A stretch of DNA of 38,633 nt from Candidatus Methylomirabilis sp. (lineage in GTDB: Bacteria > Muiribacteriota > Ozemobacteria > Ozemobacterales > Ozemobacteraceae), in contig DYKG01000003.1 in NCBI GenBank assembly GCA_020722725.1, positions 127,354-165,986 of the forward strand, in the 5' to 3' direction. Positions 18,177 to 27,131 of the stretch are shown piece after piece. Below the pieces are notes generated by a model. It saw only the letters and a program-made list of their open reading frames with translations. It searched no databases and was not told the origin of the DNA. Each line of letters begins with the position of its first letter. The first letter of the stretch is position 1. Position numbers and translations under genes: made by a program.

Positions 18177-19448
18177 ATGTTATTCATGAAACAGGGAATC
18201 GCGGGAAATCAGGCAGTTGAAAGACTGAAAGCCATTTTTATGCTGGGTCTGACCAGCAACCTGACCACCTTCGTCGGCCTGATTCTTATCTGGATCCTGG
18301 CAGCCCGTCATAATCTGGTTTCTGATGTTTTTGAGGTTCTTTTAACCGTTCTGCCGTTCACCCCGATTTTCATGGCCGATGCAATCAACCACTACTGCCT
18401 CGGCCGAGTCAGGCTCGAACACCTCAAAGGCTGGGACGACATCCAGATCACTGCTGAAGGACGGGCAATAAATGCCCACCACTACCAGCTTTTCCGCTTT
18501 TCGTCGATTCTGCCGTCATATCTTCTGGCCGCAGCAGTCCTTGCATCATTGGGCAATGCCACCCCCGCCCTGCAGATTAATCTGCGCCTGGCATTCCTGG
18601 CAGCCTTCATTCTGCATTTTGCCCGGGCAACCTGGTTCCTGCACCGATGTGTGGCGCCCCGTCTTCCCGGATACGGTGGGCACAGGCTGGTCTGGCGAAC
18701 CGCTATCGCCGCCACCGCATTTGCCGCATGGTTCGCCTATTTTTCCATCAAAGCCCATGAAATGGCCGGTATGACCATGCCAACCGGCGCCGGATTCACC
18801 CTGATTTTCGGGGTTTTCTACTTTTTTCTCAATGCCTTCATTCACCCGCTGCCAACCCGCTATTCACTGCTTCGACCAGGCAAAGTTACCCGGCGTGAAG
18901 CGTTTTTCTCGGTTGAAATTCTCGACAACGAACAGTTTGCCGCAACCAGCAACGCTGGCGCCATCGATGCCAGAGCAGCCAGCGTCGGGCATGCTCTGAA
19001 TCTTAAAAAGCTTAACAATATCCGGCTGCCGCTTCTTGAACTGCCGCTCTTTCAGTCCTGGGGCAGCCTTTTTCTCGACCAGTCAGGAAAAATGGCGATG
19101 CTTGTTCTCGATTCCGAGGTTGATCGCGGCATTCATCGCAGCCTGGTGTCTTTTGCCGGGGACCGTATCTTCATTACCACCGACTTTGGCTCGCCCAAAG
19201 CCAAATTCCCCGAATACGTGTCTTATAACAGCGCTGACCGCAAGGTAACCGACCAGCAGCTGCTGCAGACTCATATAACCCACATTGCCGGCTTTAATGC
19301 CGACGACATCTCAAGTTCAATCTGCCTCAAACTTGAAAACTTCATCAAAGCAATGATCAGCTTTCTTGAAAAAGACGCCGGATCACGACCGTTTCAAACT
19401 AATGCCCATGGTGTAGCACATGAATCAGACAAACAACCAGATAATTGA
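18177..19448 (+). CDS. Unknown multi-pass membrane protein with cytosolic C-terminal domain
   Basis: A 423-residue protein (ATG at 18186 is an alternative start, 3 residues shorter). The first about 230 residues hold about six hydrophobic segments, for example TTFVGLILIWILAA, VLLTVLPFTPIFMADAI, YLLAAAVLASLG, LAFLAAFILHFA, AIAATAFAAWFAYFS and AGFTLIFGVFYFFLNAFI. The rest (about 240-423) is soluble and contains an IDARAASVGHALNLKKLNNI segment and FAGDRIFITTDFGSP. I do not recognise the family. Its end overlaps the next membrane protein gene by 29 bases, so the two are probably translated together. No clear ribosome-binding site is seen, and a TATTCT box lies about 10 bases upstream. Confidence 0.65.
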   Translation: MLFMKQGIAGNQAVERLKAIFMLGLTSNLTTFVGLILIWILAARHNLVSDVFEVLLTVLPFTPIFMADAINHYCLGRVRLEHLKGWDDIQITAEGRAINAHHYQLFRFSSILPSYLLAAAVLASLGNATPALQINLRLAFLAAFILHFARATWFLHRCVAPRLPGYGGHRLVWRTAIAATAFAAWFAYFSIKAHEMAGMTMPTGAGFTLIFGVFYFFLNAFIHPLPTRYSLLRPGKVTRREAFFSVEILDNEQFAATSNAGAIDARAASVGHALNLKKLNNIRLPLLELPLFQSWGSLFLDQSGKMAMLVLDSEVDRGIHRSLVSFAGDRIFITTDFGSPKAKFPEYVSYNSADRKVTDQQLLQTHITHIAGFNADDISSSICLKLENFIKAMISFLEKDAGSRPFQTNAHGVAHESDKQPDN

Positions 19449-20097
19449 GCCGACCGCACGAGCTGAAACCAGGCCGATTTTCAAATTCAAGATCTTCGGC
19501 ATGCTGTTGCTGCTCTTTTCGATGTTCATCGTCGGCATGAGCTATTCCGAGATCAGTCGCTGGCGACAGTTAAGCGAAAGCTATATCAACCGCAAGGGCT
19601 TGACCCTGGTTAAAACCGTCGAACCCCACGCCCTTAATTTTATCGAAAGCGAAAACAACAAAGGCCTGCAAAAATTGACCCATTCTCTTACCTCAACTGA
19701 AATTCCTGAAAATGACGTTATTTCAGTGCAGATTCTCGACAGCAGTATGCATAAACTTGCCGAATCATCTCCAAAAATGACGGCTTCAGCCGGAAATTTC
19801 ATCACCCTGCCCGCTGCCGTTGTGGTCGCCAACCCGATTTATGACCCCGATTCGGGCCGGCAGGTCGGCGTTTTGCGCATGGTATTTTCCAATCGTTTAT
19901 TTGAAATTCGCAGTCGCCAGGTTCTCGATACTTCACTTTACTACTTTTTTCTCGCTCTCATTTTCTCCGGGATTCTCACCTGGTATCTGAGCAGCATCTT
20001 TGAAAAGCCAGTGCAGATGCCTGCCGAAGCCGCCAGAAAAATATCGCGGAGACAGCTCGAAACCCTCGTCGAAATCGGTTCAAACAAAGAAACTTGA
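19420..20097 (+). CDS. Membrane protein with one extracytoplasmic sensor-like domain, no output domain
   Basis: A 225-residue protein with a transmembrane helix at about 25-43 (IFGMLLLLFSMFIVGMSY), a periplasmic domain of about 130 residues with a layout like single-cache/PAS-type sensors (YSEISRWRQLSESYINRKGL at its start; PIYDPDSGRQVGVLRMVFSN as a typical beta-strand pair near its end), and a second helix at about 170-190 (YYFFLALIFSGILTWYLSSI). After that come only about 30 residues, where a HAMP and kinase or cyclase domain would usually stand. It overlaps the upstream membrane protein gene and is 24 bases from recJ. It may be the sensor subunit of the upstream protein; this is inference. 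Confidence 0.6.
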   Translation: MNQTNNQIIEPTARAETRPIFKFKIFGMLLLLFSMFIVGMSYSEISRWRQLSESYINRKGLTLVKTVEPHALNFIESENNKGLQKLTHSLTSTEIPENDVISVQILDSSMHKLAESSPKMTASAGNFITLPAAVVVANPIYDPDSGRQVGVLRMVFSNRLFEIRSRQVLDTSLYYFFLALIFSGILTWYLSSIFEKPVQMPAEAARKISRRQLETLVEIGSNKET

Positions 20098-20121
20098 AGC
20101 CATCGAGAAGTTAGGTAAATA

Positions 20122-22194
20122 ATGGAAAAAATCTGGAAGCTGCTCGAAATCTCTGAAGATAAGCTCAGAGAGCATCAAAACACCGGTTTCCCCGATGTTT
20201 TTCTGCGCATTCTGCTCAACCGCAACATTATCGGTTCCGAAGCAATCGAACGCTATTTCAACCCGAGGAGCCGTTTCCTTTTCTCACCATTCATGCTCGA
20301 AGGCATCTGCCCGGCAGTTAAACGCATTCAACAGGCAATCGAACGGGAAGAAAGCATCAGAGTTTATGGCGATCGCGACGTTGACGGAATTACCTCGACG
20401 GTGCTGCTTACCGAAACCCTGCGCAGTTTTTATAGCCGCGTCGATTTCACCGTTCCGGTTATCGAAGACGGTTACGGACTTAACCCTGACTACATCGATT
20501 CAGCGGTGCGTGATGGCATACGCCTGATTATCACGGTTGACTGCGGCATCAGCAATATCGCTGAAGTCGAATATGCCCGCAGCCGCGGCATCGACGTCAT
20601 TATAACCGACCACCACGAGGCACCGGCCCAGCTACCCAACGCCATCGCCATCGTCGATCCGAAAATGCCCGACTCATGCTGCCCCCAGAAAGATATAGCC
20701 GGCGTCGGAGTTTCCTTCAAAATGTCCATGGCCCTTGAAATGGCGCGATCCCGCAGGCTTTCTCAGCCGCTGATGATTTTTGACATAAGCGACATGAACA
20801 TCGAAGTTATAAGATTCGCGCCAACCGAAGGGTTTTCGCCGGTCAAAATGGTAAACCGTGAATCCATGAATAATTGCATACCGGTCTTCTACGACCAGGC
20901 CGAGCGATGCCTGATCGGCGAAATGATGCCCGAAATTATTTCGCTGACCAATTCCAATAAAACGGTTTTCGTGGATAAAATCATTGCGTTCTGCATGCCT
21001 GAGCTGAATCAGCCCGGAAAAACCTGCTTTCTCAAAGAACTCAATCTTGATAAAATCAAAGGCGCACGGGCACTGGGCCTGATGTATCTCAAATGCATCG
21101 AAGGCAAGCTTCCCGCAGTAAAAGCTCTGTGGCAACGCTGTCTCGATATTCTCACCATCGGCACCATCGCCGATATGGTGCCATTACACGGCGAAAACCG
21201 GGCTTTTGCCCAGATGGGTCTCAAATTTGTCGGAAAAAGCAAGCGCCTGGGTCTCAACAGACTGTTCACCCATCTCGGCTGGAAAGCCCGCCAGGTAAGC
21301 GAACGCGACATCAGCTTCAGCATCGCGCCGATTCTTAATTCATCGGGACGCCTGCGCACCGCCGAACTGGCCATCGATCTGCTGACCACCTGCAGCTTAC
21401 CCCAGGCCGAAAAGCTGGCCAAAGAGCTGTTCGAGCTCAACAACGAGCGCAAACGCCTGGGCGAAGATTGTTACAACGGAGTCAAACAGTTTCTGCTGGC
21501 TCAGAACAACATCGAAGAAGATCTGATTCTAATGGTTGCCGCACCGATGAGAAATCAGGGCGTGACCGGCATCGTCGCCACCCGCCTGATGCTCGACTAC
21601 TGCCGACCGGTAATCGTTCTGCTCGAGGATCAGGGGCGCTTTCTCGGCTCGGCACGCAGTTTCAAAGACATCAATATAATTGAAGCTCTGAATTACTGCG
21701 GCGATCTGCTCGAAAAATTCGGTGGTCATATTGGTGCCGCCGGCCTGACCCTGAACCCTGAAAAAACCGAGCTGTTCAGGGCAAGATTGCGCGAATACGC
21801 CGTGAAAAACATTTCGGCCGCCGACCTGCAACCTGAATGGCTGATCGATGCTGAAATGCCCATCGATCAGGTTAACGAGCAGTTTCTCAAAGATCTGCTG
21901 CGATTTGCACCTTTCGGCATCGAGAACCCGGCTCCGGTGTTCATGGCCAAAGGGGCCCAGTTTCAGGAAATACGCAAGGTTGGCGAAAGCAAAAACCACC
22001 TGCGCTTCAAATTCAAAAGAGCCGGCGGGCGCAACCTGTTCGGCATCGGATTCAACATGGGTGATCTGATGGCTCCCGATACCATAAGAGACGGCACATG
22101 CGATCTGGTTTACCATGTCGAAGCAAATGATTATAATGGGGTCAGATCGGCACAGATAATGGTGCTCGACTGCCGGATCAGAGGTTTTAAATAG
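20122..22194 (+). CDS. recJ: Single-stranded-DNA-specific exonuclease RecJ (DHH family) with insertion
   Basis: RecJ degrades single-stranded DNA 5'-3' in recombination and repair. The 690-residue protein is about 120 longer than typical. DHH landmarks are VYGDRDVDGITST (about 80-92), IITVDCGISNI, DVIITDHHEAP (about 158-168), PQKDIAGVGVSFKM and DILTIGTIADMVPLHGENR, then the DHHA1 part with LNSSGRLRTAELAIDLL and GGHIGAAGLTL, and an OB-like C-terminus. The usual DYDADG is DRDVDG, with both metal-binding aspartates kept. The extra 120 residues lie between AGVGVSFKM and DILTIGTIAD (about 210-330), inside the catalytic core. ComFB follows after 14 bases. Confidence 0.9.
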   Translation: MEKIWKLLEISEDKLREHQNTGFPDVFLRILLNRNIIGSEAIERYFNPRSRFLFSPFMLEGICPAVKRIQQAIEREESIRVYGDRDVDGITSTVLLTETLRSFYSRVDFTVPVIEDGYGLNPDYIDSAVRDGIRLIITVDCGISNIAEVEYARSRGIDVIITDHHEAPAQLPNAIAIVDPKMPDSCCPQKDIAGVGVSFKMSMALEMARSRRLSQPLMIFDISDMNIEVIRFAPTEGFSPVKMVNRESMNNCIPVFYDQAERCLIGEMMPEIISLTNSNKTVFVDKIIAFCMPELNQPGKTCFLKELNLDKIKGARALGLMYLKCIEGKLPAVKALWQRCLDILTIGTIADMVPLHGENRAFAQMGLKFVGKSKRLGLNRLFTHLGWKARQVSERDISFSIAPILNSSGRLRTAELAIDLLTTCSLPQAEKLAKELFELNNERKRLGEDCYNGVKQFLLAQNNIEEDLILMVAAPMRNQGVTGIVATRLMLDYCRPVIVLLEDQGRFLGSARSFKDINIIEALNYCGDLLEKFGGHIGAAGLTLNPEKTELFRARLREYAVKNISAADLQPEWLIDAEMPIDQVNEQFLKDLLRFAPFGIENPAPVFMAKGAQFQEIRKVGESKNHLRFKFKRAGGRNLFGIGFNMGDLMAPDTIRDGTCDLVYHVEANDYNGVRSAQIMVLDCRIRGFK

Positions 22195-22208
22195 CATTCG
22201 GAGGAATT

Positions 22209-22517
22209 ATGGAGATTCTTGAACGACCACCGCTCGACCGCTACGATTTTTCAAGACTGGTTAACATGTGGGAGCAGCTGGTTCTTGAGATAATTGCAGA
22301 TATGATTGAAAAGCATGAAATGTGCGATTGCCAGGACTGTGTACTCGACACGGTGGCCCTGGCCCTTAACAGCCTGCCAACGCGCTATTGGATACTGGGA
22401 AGTTTCGATGCTTTTTCGCCCCCCGAGCGCTTTTACCAGGATTCGATGAACGTGCGCATGGCCGAAGAAGCGGTAATGAAAGCCTACCGCCTGGTCCAGG
22501 AAAACCCCCACCATTAA
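22209..22517 (+). CDS. ComFB family protein
   Basis: A 102-residue protein with the ComFB pattern: NMWEQLVLEIIADMIEKHEM, the CDCQDCVLDTVALALNSLP segment with a C-x-C-x2-C metal-binding cluster, and PTRYWILGSF. ComFB is a small protein named from the Bacillus competence operon; recent work on cyanobacterial members suggests the family binds cyclic dinucleotides, which I cannot test here. A strong GGAGG ribosome-binding site precedes the ATG. It is 14 bases from recJ and may be co-transcribed with it. It converges with the HEAT-repeat gene, with a family A repeat in the gap. Confidence 0.85.
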   Translation: MEILERPPLDRYDFSRLVNMWEQLVLEIIADMIEKHEMCDCQDCVLDTVALALNSLPTRYWILGSFDAFSPPERFYQDSMNVRMAEEAVMKAYRLVQENPHH

Positions 22518-22545
22518 AAAAGGCTTCTTACGTTTATAAGAACGA

Positions 22546-22569
22546 GCCGGCGCAGTGGCCGGCCCCTAC
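22546..22569. repeat. Dispersed GC-rich palindromic repeat, family A (second exact copy)
   Basis: This is a 24-base exact match to 2742-2765, followed by ATACA. It lies in the 89-base gap between the convergent ComFB and HEAT-repeat genes, where a hairpin could terminate both. Confidence 0.75.
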
Positions 22570-22606
22570 ATACAGAATTTTAAAACGATAACCCCAATCG
22601 CCCTGA

Positions 22607-25600
22607 TCAGCCCAGCTTGTGGGCTTTGAATATCTCCTGCAGAGCCATATTGGCAGCCATTCTGACTTCGCGGCTCTGATCACGGGTAGCGTTTTTCAGG
22701 GCAACCAGACAGCGGATGTCGCGCAAGTTACCAAGAGCTTCGGCAGCAGTTTTTCTTACAGCGCTGCTGCGGTCGGCCAGCATTTTCATCAGAGTTTCGA
22801 CCACTGCGGCGTTGCCGATGCGGCCAAGAATTCGGGCAATATTTTCGCGCAGGAAGTTATTGCGGTCCTGAGCCAGGTGCAGCAAGCGGTTAATCAGGTT
22901 GTTTTCACCGATTCTGATCAGCAGGTCACAGGCATGGCGTCTGATTCTTTCTTCAGAGTGCTTGAGAGCTTCGATCAGCACTTCATAAGAGTTTTCACCG
23001 AAGCTTACGATAGCCTCACTGCATGCCAGCGGCACGATCGGTGATGGGTCATCGAGGCGGGCCAGCAATGCCATGATCGACTGGGGTTCGCCGATTTTGG
23101 CAAGGGCTTGGGCTGAAGCTTCACGCACTTTTTCCGCAGCATCTTCAAGAGATTTTACCAGATGCGGCAGGGCAACCCTGTCACGGCGCTCGCCAAGCAC
23201 TTCCACGGCAACGGTTCTTACCGGCTCGGCCTTGTCGGTCAGGGCGGTGATAATGATATCAGGCACGCGGGCATCGGCCATCAGTGACAATGAACGAACT
23301 GAAAGTCTTCTGACCAGTTCAGAGCCATCTTTGGTGGTTTTTTCGAGGAATTCGACGGCAGCGGTATCGCGCAATTCGCCAAGCACTTCGGCCGCTTTGG
23401 CTCTGACGTTTTCGACGCCGTCGCGCAAAGCTTCGATTGCCGGCTGAACCGCAGCAGTGGTGCCGATTTTACCAATAGCCTCGATGGCGGCGGTTCTGAC
23501 TTTTTCGGCCGCGTCTTTAACCAGCTGCGACAGGGTTCTGATCGCACGCGGGTCGCGGGTGTCACCAAGAACAGTGGCAATCGCCGAGCGAACCGGCTCA
23601 GATGGATGCGAAGCGCCCATGATCAGCTTTTCGACGAGCTTGCGGCTCTGACTGGCGATCAACTGGCGCGACAGCAGATCAAGAGGGATGTTGTATTCAG
23701 GTTTCTTGAGAATGTCGATCAGTGCATCGAGAGCGCCGTCGGTTTTGATGCCGCCGAGTGCTTCGACACACCACTGGCGCTGGAGATTGTCGGCCTGCCC
23801 GAAATATTCGAGTATAACGGGTATTGCCCGGTCATTGCCGACTTTGGCAAACAGCTGGGCCACGTTCATTCTGATCAGATGCAGAATTTCGCCGCTGCAT
23901 TCAAGAATGCGCTTGTCGGGAATTCCGGCGAGTTTTTTAACATCCTTGTCGGTAAGCACATCGCGGGCAATCTTGATCAGCAGCGCGAAACAACGTTCAT
24001 CGTCAAGATCAGCCAGGGCTTTGGCAATAGAGAACTGGGCCCAGGCATAGCCTTCTTTGAGAATGACCGAAATCGGATTCTCGGCGCTCAAATATTCGTC
24101 GATCGCCAACAGACTGTCGGCAATACAGGTTTTCAAAGGGCGGTCATCGCATTCTTTCAGGGCATGCAGCAGCGGATAAATGGCGCGAATGCTGCCGATT
24201 TTGCCAAGCACCCGAACCAGCGACGGCAGAATCTGATGATTGTCATCTTCCATGGCACGGGTAATTGAATCTACCGCCATTTCGCCCAGTTCGCACAGAG
24301 CCCATTCGGTCTTTTCGATGATCTGCGGATCAAGTTCGCGCAAAGAAGCGATCAGCGGCTCAATAGCCCTGGCTCCTTTGATCGCTCCAAGAGCTTCAAT
24401 GGCAGCCAGGCGCACATCGCGCTCAGAATCGGTCAGACGGCCAACCAGCGGTTCGATGGCAATCGGGTTGCCGATTTTACCAAGAGCACGGGCAGCGGCA
24501 ATTTTCTGCACCGGTTCAGCAGCTTCAAGATATTTCACCAGATTGCCGGCGGTAGCCTTTTCCCCGATTTCGCCAAGCGCTTCGATCGCCTGCAGAATCA
24601 GCATCGGGTCATCGCGTTCGAGCACTGAAAGCACATAGCGGCTTGCCTTGATCGATTTGATCTGGGCGAAAGCTTCAAGAGCAAGCAAAGTCAGCCTGGT
24701 ATTGAAAGCATTTGCCAGCTTGAGAATCGGTTCAACCGCACGGGCATCGCCGATTTCACCAAGAGCCTTGATGATCTTTTCTTTAACCTGTGGGCTGGAA
24801 ACCTGGAAAATATCGATGAGTGGTTCAACCGCGTTGGCATTCCTGATCTGGCCGAGTGCCTGAATGGTGGCCAGTCTGATGCGCTCATTGTCTTCGCTGA
24901 GCACGACCAGAAGCTGGTCGCATGCAGCCGTCGAACCGATGCGGCCAAGCGCTTCGATGGCTTTAAGCCTGACTTCGAAATCGGGGTCTTTTAGCATTGG
25001 CAGCACGACTGCCACTGACTTGGCATCGGCAATATAACCGATAGCTTCACAGGCAACCAGTCGTAGATCGTTATTGCGGCTTTTCAAAAATGCGCTTACC
25101 GCCTTCAATGCCGAGGGCGACTTGATTTTGCCCAGGGCTTCAAGGGTTACATAGCGCAGATCTTCATTATCTTCTTCAAGCAGTTTGATCAGCGGCACTA
25201 CTGCGTCTTCCTGGCCAATTTGACCAAGAGAGCGGGCGGCGATGAACTTGAGCTGGGCATGGTCGGTGGTCAGACACTGAACCAGAGGTCTGAGCGCTTC
25301 AAGGCAGCGGGTTTCACCCAGGTATTCAGCAGCAACTTCGCGAATATCCTTGAGTTCATCGGTCAAAAGTTTAATGAAATCACTGTTGCTTTCGCTGAGT
25401 CGCAAATCGCGAATACGCAACACCAGTGAGTATTTTTCGTCAGGATCTTCACAGTCAGAGAGCAACTGTCGCAGTTCATCAAGCTGTTCAAGCGGGGTAA
25501 GCGGCGGGGCTTCTTCAAGTATGGCAGCTGGCGGCTCGTGCTCTTCTTCTACCGGCATGTACGAAGGCACACCAGCAGAAGCACCACTGTCAAGAGCCTG

Positions 25601-26911
25601 GATAGCAGAAATGTCAAAATCCGGCTCTTCATCTTCTTCAGCTTCATTGGCCGCGAAAGTTTCGCTGAGATCCGGTTCTTCATAAAATGCCGGTTCCTGG
25701 GTCTTTGCCGGTGCCTTCGGCTTGGCCGGAGCACCACCTTCTTCAATTTCAAGTATCAGACCGGCAAGGTCATTTTCTTCATCGGTTTCAGGCTCTTCAA
25801 CGATGGCAGCACGTGCCGGAACTCCGGCTGTAGCTTTGACTTCGGCTTTTGCCGCAGGTTTAACCGGCTCTTCAACGCTAACCGTATCGAGCACCAGTTC
25901 ATCGATAAAATCTTCGCCAATTTTGGTGCTTTCTTTGGCTGATTCTTCAACGGCAACCGTATCGCCGAGCACATCACCCATCACATCAGGGTTTGCACTG
26001 ACAATGAATTCAGATGCGTCGCCATCATCGGTGCTCACATTTTCGGTTTCAATGGTAAATTCTTCCGCATCGCCGGTAACCACTTCCGCATCAAGGTCAC
26101 CGAAATCATAACCCTCGGTTTCAACCGCTGCGGTTTCGGCATCGATTTCAATGCCGGCGGAGTTTGCCGAGCTTACCAGCAGGCCATCAAGATCAGGGTC
26201 GTCGGCAGTCTGCTCGACCACCGGGCCATCGATAGAAAATTCATCCGGTTCAGGCTCGGGCTCGACCGGCAATACGGCTTTTGCCGGCGGTGGCACAGGC
26301 CTAGCGGGGGGCGCAGCAACCGGTTTGGCCGGAGCCGCTTTTACGGGAGCAGCAGGCGCAACCGCAGCAATAGGCTCACCCGCATCGAGGTCAAGATCTA
26401 TTTCTGCTACCATCGGGCTATCGCCGGCAGAACCCAGGTCAATACTCAAACCCTCAGGAGCGGCAAATGGGTCGTCTTCTATTGACGCGCTACCGGCACC
26501 AAGATCAAGGTCGAACGATGAACCGGTGTCAACGCCAAGATCAAGCGCCTGAGGCTGCTCAGAAATATCGAAACTGAAACCGGGATCACCCGCTTCCATA
26601 TCGAGATCAAAAGAAAGTTCAGAGGTTTTACCCTTGGCCGAAGCAGGCGGAGCAGAAAAAGAATTCAAATCATCAAGACCGGAGGAGAGATCCAGGTCAC
26701 CAGCATTGGCATCGCCCAGATCAAGCTTGAATTCATTTCCAGAGGCAACCCCGGCATCGACATCGTCGAGCTCGAGCGACAAATCAAGGTCGAGCGGCTC
26801 TCTTTCAGCCGGCGACGAAAGGGCGTCACCCGTTACCGGCAAACTCATTCCGCACATATTGCAGAATTTATTATCCTTTTCGTTTTCGAATCCACAACCC
26901 GGACATTGCAT
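22607..26911 (-). CDS. Giant zinc-ribbon / acidic linker / HEAT-repeat protein
   Basis: The start is the ATG of MQCPGCGFENEKDNKFCNMC, which has GGAGG 6 bases upstream; the frame continues 17 codons further but without a site. The 1434-residue protein has three parts: an N-terminal zinc ribbon with two CxxC pairs (residues about 3-20); a low-complexity acidic region (about 30-470) with repeated LDLDLGAG/FDLD-like phrases and a Pro/Ala patch near 200; and about 30 HEAT (PBS-lyase-type) repeats (about 480-1430) of the form A...LG.IGD..AV.PL...L.D.....R..A..AL. HEAT arrays are protein-protein scaffolds. No enzyme domain is visible. It is probably cytoplasmic. Confidence 0.85.
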   Translation of the reverse strand: MQCPGCGFENEKDNKFCNMCGMSLPVTGDALSSPAEREPLDLDLSLELDDVDAGVASGNEFKLDLGDANAGDLDLSSGLDDLNSFSAPPASAKGKTSELSFDLDMEAGDPGFSFDISEQPQALDLGVDTGSSFDLDLGAGSASIEDDPFAAPEGLSIDLGSAGDSPMVAEIDLDLDAGEPIAAVAPAAPVKAAPAKPVAAPPARPVPPPAKAVLPVEPEPEPDEFSIDGPVVEQTADDPDLDGLLVSSANSAGIEIDAETAAVETEGYDFGDLDAEVVTGDAEEFTIETENVSTDDGDASEFIVSANPDVMGDVLGDTVAVEESAKESTKIGEDFIDELVLDTVSVEEPVKPAAKAEVKATAGVPARAAIVEEPETDEENDLAGLILEIEEGGAPAKPKAPAKTQEPAFYEEPDLSETFAANEAEEDEEPDFDISAIQALDSGASAGVPSYMPVEEEHEPPAAILEEAPPLTPLEQLDELRQLLSDCEDPDEKYSLVLRIRDLRLSESNSDFIKLLTDELKDIREVAAEYLGETRCLEALRPLVQCLTTDHAQLKFIAARSLGQIGQEDAVVPLIKLLEEDNEDLRYVTLEALGKIKSPSALKAVSAFLKSRNNDLRLVACEAIGYIADAKSVAVVLPMLKDPDFEVRLKAIEALGRIGSTAACDQLLVVLSEDNERIRLATIQALGQIRNANAVEPLIDIFQVSSPQVKEKIIKALGEIGDARAVEPILKLANAFNTRLTLLALEAFAQIKSIKASRYVLSVLERDDPMLILQAIEALGEIGEKATAGNLVKYLEAAEPVQKIAAARALGKIGNPIAIEPLVGRLTDSERDVRLAAIEALGAIKGARAIEPLIASLRELDPQIIEKTEWALCELGEMAVDSITRAMEDDNHQILPSLVRVLGKIGSIRAIYPLLHALKECDDRPLKTCIADSLLAIDEYLSAENPISVILKEGYAWAQFSIAKALADLDDERCFALLIKIARDVLTDKDVKKLAGIPDKRILECSGEILHLIRMNVAQLFAKVGNDRAIPVILEYFGQADNLQRQWCVEALGGIKTDGALDALIDILKKPEYNIPLDLLSRQLIASQSRKLVEKLIMGASHPSEPVRSAIATVLGDTRDPRAIRTLSQLVKDAAEKVRTAAIEAIGKIGTTAAVQPAIEALRDGVENVRAKAAEVLGELRDTAAVEFLEKTTKDGSELVRRLSVRSLSLMADARVPDIIITALTDKAEPVRTVAVEVLGERRDRVALPHLVKSLEDAAEKVREASAQALAKIGEPQSIMALLARLDDPSPIVPLACSEAIVSFGENSYEVLIEALKHSEERIRRHACDLLIRIGENNLINRLLHLAQDRNNFLRENIARILGRIGNAAVVETLMKMLADRSSAVRKTAAEALGNLRDIRCLVALKNATRDQSREVRMAANMALQEIFKAHKLG

Positions 26912-27015
26912 GCGAAACCTCCGATACTTTCTGCCTGAACGCTTCTTTTTAATCGGGCACACCGATTTTCATCTCAAAGACGGGCATATCGACAAACTCA
27001 ATGACCGCCCTTTCT

Positions 27016-27049
27016 CGGCCGCTGAGCCCGCCTAACGGGTCGAAGCGAC
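27016..27049. repeat. Palindromic repeat, family B copy
   Basis: CGCTGAGCCCGCCTAACGGG followed by TCGAAGCG forms a hairpin with CGCT/AGCG outer and CCCG/CGGG inner stems. It lies between the EI gene end and the HEAT-repeat gene start, and could end the PTS operon transcript. Confidence 0.6.
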
Positions 27050-27131
27050 AAAGAAGTACCATGCCGATGAGCTTTTGTATAACCCATCAGATTATCAGAA
27101 AGCACTGTAATTGTCTTGATTTTTTAAACAT

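Noticed and set aside
23606..24268. Long open frames antisense to the HEAT-repeat gene
   Set aside because: Repeated HEAT codons make stop-free antisense frames; the products have no plausible structure.
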